Source of the DNA: Acidobacteriota bacterium
GTDB lineage: Bacteria; Acidobacteriota; Terriglobia; Terriglobales; Acidobacteriaceae
DNA length: 9,958 nucleotides
Direction of reading: 5' to 3'
Assembly: GCA_021841795.1 (NCBI GenBank)
Contig: JAKCDN010000079.1
Coordinates: 1-9,958 of the forward strand
Part shown: positions 7,222 to 9,958 of the stretch, in pieces
How positions within the stretch are numbered: the stretch's first letter is position 1
How the letters are laid out: each line of letters starts with the position of its first letter
Notes under the pieces: model-generated
The model's input: the letters and a program-made list of their open reading frames with translations, nothing else
What the model was told of the DNA's origin: nothing
Database searches by the model: none
Position numbers and translations under genes: made by a program

Positions 7222-8379
7222 CTACTGCGGCTGCTCGTTGTAGAGGAACCACGCGCGCAGCTCCAGATAAGGCCCGTGGAAATCTCGCGGCAGCGGCGGA
7301 TAGCTCGATCCCGTGATCGCACCCCACGCCGCGCGGTCCAGTCCCGTATCGCCCGAGCGGCCGTCCAGCTGCATATCGATCACCTGTCCGTTGGGCAGCA
7401 CCTTGAAGTGCAGTACCACTACCCCCGCTTTGAGTATCGGCGGATTCACCTCATCGGGAATCAGCGGATCCCACGTCCGCTCGGTGATAAAGTGCCAGCG
7501 CTGCAGCCACGAATTGAAGTCCACTCCCTGCGTGTCAGAGAGAATCTGCACCCCGCCCGTGCCCGCGCCCGGATGCATCGACAGCCGGCTGGACGGCATA
7601 TCCCCGTAGCCCTGCTGGCCATGACTGTGCATCGCGCCCAGCATGTCCTGTTGCAGTTGGTCTGCGGGATTCCCCGAGCCCAGCGCAAAGTTCGGCCGCG
7701 CTGGCACCGCCTTCGGCCGCGGCGCCTCGGGAGCCTCCGATTGCGGATTATTCGGCACCGGCTGCGACGCCTGCTCCTTGGGCTGTACCGGCGCCTGCTG
7801 CTCGGGCGGCGGCGGTGGCGCCGGCGCCGGAGCCTGTTCCGCCTGGCGCTTCATCTCCTCCATCGTCTGCTTGTCGATCAGCGGCTTGTTGGCGGGCGGC
7901 TTGGGCACAACCTTGGGCTTGTGCAGTTGCCGCATCACGTCCGGCGGCAGATCGAGATACGTCAGATCCTGCCGCTGCTTGATCGCGTCGAATGGATCGA
8001 TGATCTTCGGCGTCTTGAAGACGTACCGCGGAATCCAGGTCAGCAACGAGAGCAGTACGATATGCGCCAGCACCGCCCACAGCACGCCCTCGCGGAAGCG
8101 CGACCAGCGCCGCTCGTCTTCGAGCTCGCTGATCATCTCCAGCAGTTCGTGCGTCTCGTAATCGGCCCAGCGCGAGCCCCTCACCGCCGACGGCGTCTGC
8201 CCGCTGCGCTCCGCCGGAAACAGGTCTTCCCGCGGCTCCAGATCGCGTGCGGAAAAGGTGTCCAGGCCCAGTATCGACCCCGTGATAGAGGTCTCCTCCT
8301 GGATGCCGCCGGGTTGCGCATCGGGTGCGGCCGGTTTCTTGGGTCCGTTTAGCTCGGGTGGCGCTTCGCTGGTGGGCAT
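7222..8379 (-). CDS. TonB-like energy transducer
   Basis: A 385-residue protein with the TonB layout: cytoplasmic N-terminus, one membrane helix (about 98-118), a Pro/Ala/Gln-rich periplasmic linker (about 155-229, including APAPAPPPPPE) and a C-terminal TonB/TolA-like domain (about 290-385). The last domain shows the usual sequence VVVLHFKVLPNGQV, then AAWGAITGSSYPPLP, then LELRAWFLY. TonB proteins pass proton-motive energy from ExbB/ExbD to outer-membrane receptors; no exbB, exbD or receptor gene is in this window. The N-terminus is unusually long (about 97 residues before the helix; E. coli TonB has about 10), polar, and includes an acidic stretch ELLEMISELEDE. ATG at 8377-8379 was chosen as the start, although its Shine-Dalgarno is weak. 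A TolA-like role is an alternative. TonB-type fold likely, specific partner unknown. Confidence 0.85.
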   Translation of the reverse strand: MPTSEAPPELNGPKKPAAPDAQPGGIQEETSITGSILGLDTFSARDLEPREDLFPAERSGQTPSAVRGSRWADYETHELLEMISELEDERRWSRFREGVLWAVLAHIVLLSLLTWIPRYVFKTPKIIDPFDAIKQRQDLTYLDLPPDVMRQLHKPKVVPKPPANKPLIDKQTMEEMKRQAEQAPAPAPPPPPEQQAPVQPKEQASQPVPNNPQSEAPEAPRPKAVPARPNFALGSGNPADQLQQDMLGAMHSHGQQGYGDMPSSRLSMHPGAGTGGVQILSDTQGVDFNSWLQRWHFITERTWDPLIPDEVNPPILKAGVVVLHFKVLPNGQVIDMQLDGRSGDTGLDRAAWGAITGSSYPPLPRDFHGPYLELRAWFLYNEQPQ

Positions 8380-8406
8380 TGCTTGGTATGGAGCCGCTCC
8401 GGGCGC

Positions 8407-8435
8407 ACTATCCCCCTTGCGGATCTAGCTCTCAA
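8407..8435 (-). promoter_or_regulatory. Candidate sigma-70-type promoter of tonB-like gene
   Basis: On the minus strand TTGAGA (8430-8435, five of six to TTGACA) and GATAGT (8407-8412, four of six to TATAAT) are separated by exactly 17 bases. The -10 ends 27 bases before the ATG, which would leave a leader of roughly 20 bases. Confidence 0.4.
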
Positions 8436-8665
8436 ATCCTTCCCAATTATTCTCTCATTAGTACCCTGTGGAGATCACCGGCCTGCCGCGCATCTGCCCC
8501 ATGCATTCCCCATCGACCCGCCTGCCCGCCCGTCAGAGATCCCGCGGAGCCCGGCCGTCCTTGCCGCCCTGTTATCACCGCGCTTCCGTCTCTGCTGTCT
8601 TTTCCCTTCGGCATACGTCAGTTATTAGGCCCCGGATGTCACGCCGCAATAATCCCCTGGCGCGC

Positions 8666-8681
8666 CCGGACTTCGGTCCGG
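8666..8681 (+). other. Small hairpin with UUCG tetraloop
   Basis: CCGGAC-TTCG-GTCCGG is a perfect 6-bp stem closed by the very stable C(UUCG)G tetraloop. It lies 70 bases before the DedA-like start. If transcribed it would fold strongly; no U-tract follows, so it is not a typical terminator. It also overlaps the place where a -35 box for TACAAT would be. Confidence 0.5.
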
Positions 8682-8699
8682 CGTCATCGGCTCGCCTCG

Positions 8700-8705
8700 T
8701 ACAAT
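8700..8705 (+). promoter_or_regulatory. Possible -10 element for the DedA-like gene
   Basis: TACAAT matches TATAAT at five of six positions and lies 45 bases before the TTG start. At 16-18 bases upstream there is only GC-rich hairpin sequence and no -35-like hexamer, so the call is weak. Confidence 0.25.
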
Positions 8706-8734
8706 GGTTCTTGCTGATTTGACGCACGATAGCC

Positions 8735-8744
8735 AGGAAAGGGA
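8735..8744 (+). promoter_or_regulatory. Shine-Dalgarno deciding a TTG start
   Basis: AGGAAAGGGA lies 6 bases before TTG at 8751-8753. An in-frame TAA at 8745-8747 rules out any start further upstream, and the next in-frame ATG is codon 21, inside the first hydrophobic segment. Confidence 0.75.
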
Positions 8745-8750
8745 TAACGT

Positions 8751-9371
8751 TTGAACCGTTTTTCTTCGCACTTGTTGGCGGAATGGAAGCTCATCGTCCT
8801 TCCGACGCTGATGAAATGGGGCATCCTGGGCGTCGGCGCCATCGCCATGCTCGACTCATCCAGCATTCCCGTTCCCATGGACGCGATCCTGGCGCTCTAC
8901 GTCTGGAACGATAAACGCCACTTCTGGCTTTACTGCCTGGTCGCGGCCGCGGGCTCGGCCGTGGGCGGGCTCCTGCCTTATGCGCTCGGCCGCGCCGGCG
9001 GAGAGCTCTTCCTGCTCAAACGCGTCGATCCCGCCAAGTTCGAGAAGATGCGGCACCGCTTTGAGCGCCAGGAGTTTCTTGCCGTCATGATCCCTTCCAT
9101 GATGCCGCCTCCCGCGCCTTGGAAGATGTTCATCTTTGCCTCCGGCGTCTTCAAAATGCGCGTGCCCGACTTTCTTCTCGCCGTCTTTGCCGGCCGGGTG
9201 GTGCGCTGGATCGTCCTTTCGCTCCTCGTCATCAAGCTTGGCCCCGGCGCCGTTGAACTGGTAGCCCGCCACGCTCTCCTCGTTGTCCTCGTCGTCGCTG
9301 TCATGGCCTTCGCGGGCTTCTCCTGGTGGTGGCTGGGTAAAAAACACGCCGGCAAACTATTGGAAGATTGA
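8751..9371 (+). CDS. VTT/DedA-family (SNARE-associated) membrane protein
   Basis: A 206-residue inner-membrane protein starting at TTG. Hydrophobic segments lie at about 22-50, 58-80, 108-132, 139-162 and 174-195. The VTT/DedA pattern is seen in GSAVGGLLPYALGRAGG (68-84), then a re-entrant-type loop IPSMMPPPAPWKMF (114-127), ASGVFKM (130-136) and FAGRVVRW (146-153). DedA proteins are needed for membrane homeostasis, and some recycle undecaprenyl phosphate or flip lipids. Here the usual RFxPGxR of DedA is absent; the Pro-rich loop followed by Lys (K125) is closer to the YqaA-like branch, which typically has a Pro-x-Pro-x-Lys motif. Substrate unknown. The next gene begins 32 bases downstream on the same strand with its own ribosome binding site, so the two are probably co-transcribed. 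Family call fairly sure, function open. Confidence 0.82.
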   Translation: MNRFSSHLLAEWKLIVLPTLMKWGILGVGAIAMLDSSSIPVPMDAILALYVWNDKRHFWLYCLVAAAGSAVGGLLPYALGRAGGELFLLKRVDPAKFEKMRHRFERQEFLAVMIPSMMPPPAPWKMFIFASGVFKMRVPDFLLAVFAGRVVRWIVLSLLVIKLGPGAVELVARHALLVVLVVAVMAFAGFSWWWLGKKHAGKLLED

Positions 9372-9403
9372 CCAAAGATCGCCGTGGCGCCGGGAAGGGA
9401 AGC

Positions 9404-9958
9404 ATGCGCAGATTCATCGTCCTTCTGGCCGTTGCCGCGGCTGCCTGCTCTCTCCATGCCGCCGCGCGCAACCAGCTTGTTCACGTCACCGTCCGGCAGT
9501 TGCAGCAGTTCCTTCAGGATCAGCAGACCCGGCGCCTCAGCGACCGCGATCTGGCTGCGAAGCTGTCCGCCGCCCAATTGAGCGAACAGTTGACCGAGTT
9601 CCAACTCGATCGCCTCAAGCACGACCTCAGCCTCGGGCCGGAATCTGCAACTGAGCTCGACATCCTTGCCGACCTCTCCGCCTTCCTCAACCCGCCTGCA
9701 GCCGACGCGCCCACCCGGCAACCTCCAGATTCCGCCGCGCAAAAACAGATTCTCAGCGCCGCGCAGAACTTCGCCGCCGTCACCCTGGCGCGCCTGCCGG
9801 ACTTCATGGCCACACGCACCACCCGCAGCTTTGAGGACATTCCCTTCACTCTGGGCGGCAAAACCACGCAGAGCGGTTTGCACCCCGTCCAGACCAGCAT
9901 CCGCCAGGTCGCCTTCCGCGATGGCCGCGAATTTGCGCAGGATCTTCCCCCCGCGCGG
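9404..9958 (+). CDS. Secreted protein of unknown function, 3' end beyond window
   Basis: The frame opens at ATG 9404-9406, preceded by GGGAAGGGA, and stays open for 185 codons to the last base of the window, so the gene continues to the right. It begins with an export signal, MRRFIVLLAVAAAACSLHAAA. Cleavage after the final Ala of that stretch is likely; C15 lacks a good lipobox (no Leu at -3) but a lipoprotein cannot be excluded. After that comes a charged helical region (about 25-80, with LSAAQLSEQLTEFQLDRL), a block LADLSAFLNPPAAD (about 88-101), and then LARLPDFMATRTTRSFEDIP (about 128-147). These last blocks resemble a secreted protein family I recall from Acidobacteria, without known function. 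No catalytic motif is evident. Codon use (GC-rich third positions) matches the neighbours, unlike the opposite-strand frame over the same bases. Confidence 0.8.
   Translation, partial: MRRFIVLLAVAAAACSLHAAARNQLVHVTVRQLQQFLQDQQTRRLSDRDLAAKLSAAQLSEQLTEFQLDRLKHDLSLGPESATELDILADLSAFLNPPAADAPTRQPPDSAAQKQILSAAQNFAAVTLARLPDFMATRTTRSFEDIPFTLGGKTTQSGLHPVQTSIRQVAFRDGREFAQDLPPAR

Larger units (their letters stand above)
8436..8750. other. Divergent intergenic region between tonB-like and DedA-like genes
   Basis: This completes the divergent gap that starts at 8380. The left part is AT-richer (about 8430-8465) and belongs to the tonB side. The middle (about 8470-8630) is pyrimidine-rich on the plus strand and holds only short Arg/Ser/Pro-rich open frames that I do not call. 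The right part holds a UUCG hairpin (8666-8681), a TACAAT hexamer and the ribosome binding site for the rightward genes. No RNA gene is recognisable. Confidence 0.5.

Noticed and set aside
7053..7322. Minus-strand frame of 89 codons between tonB and the TPR gene
   Set aside because: It overlaps the tonB 3' end in another frame, and the part in the gap encodes only Ser/Arg/Ala-rich residues.
5666..8352. Two long plus-strand frames (441 and 453 codons) opposite clc, the TPR gene and tonB
   Set aside because: Both read as Arg/Leu/Gln-rich sequence with low complexity, no ribosome binding site and no domains; the minus-strand products have clear family features.
8978..9883. A 301-codon minus-strand frame opposite the DedA-like and secreted-protein genes
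   Set aside because: It crosses two convincing plus-strand genes and their gap, and its product is a patchwork of Gly/Arg/Ser-rich sequence.
1..9958. Search for tRNA, rRNA, CRISPR repeats, insertion-sequence ends and phage attachment sites
   Set aside because: No cloverleaf-like TTCGA block, regular spaced repeats, transposase motif or long terminal inverted repeats were seen by eye on either strand.

Overview
The window looks like an ordinary chromosomal stretch of a high-GC (about 60-65 % by eye) Gram-negative bacterium. The best guess is an acidobacterium of the Terriglobia (subdivision 1). This rests on three things: a TonB-type energy transducer with a long cytoplasmic N-terminus, a tetratricopeptide protein with one N-terminal membrane anchor, and a secreted protein at the right edge that resembles a family I remember from acidobacterial genomes. 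It is an inference from remembered families, not a database result. I see no tRNA, rRNA, CRISPR array, transposase or prophage gene.

Layout, left to right. The 3' end of a ferritin-like protein gene (+ strand) runs into a hairpin shared with the convergent aconitase gene acnA (794-3583, minus). acnA is complete, with all three iron-sulfur cysteines and its own Shine-Dalgarno. Next come 515 bases without a recognised gene, holding only a doubtful 41-codon ORF and a small tandem repeat. On the minus strand there follows, in transcription order, a tonB-like gene (7222-8379), a 215-base gap, a membrane-anchored TPR protein (5876-7006) and a CLC-type chloride channel/antiporter with a C-terminal CBS-like region (4099-5889). 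The TPR and CLC genes overlap by 14 bases and are almost certainly co-transcribed.

A 371-base divergent region (8380-8750) separates tonB from a rightward pair: a VTT/DedA-family membrane protein starting at TTG (8751-9371) and, 32 bases later, a secreted protein of unknown function (9404 to the window end). The second gene is open to the right edge and has no stop inside the window.

How the genes fit together: acnA is TCA-cycle housekeeping. TonB, the TPR protein, CLC, the DedA-like protein and the secreted protein are all envelope or membrane functions, but no single pathway joins them. I found no convincing undescribed system. The points most worth a second look are the altered selectivity-filter residues of the CLC protein, the unusual TPR/CLC translational junction, the Pro/Met-rich signature of the DedA-like protein, and the uncharacterised secreted protein at the edge.
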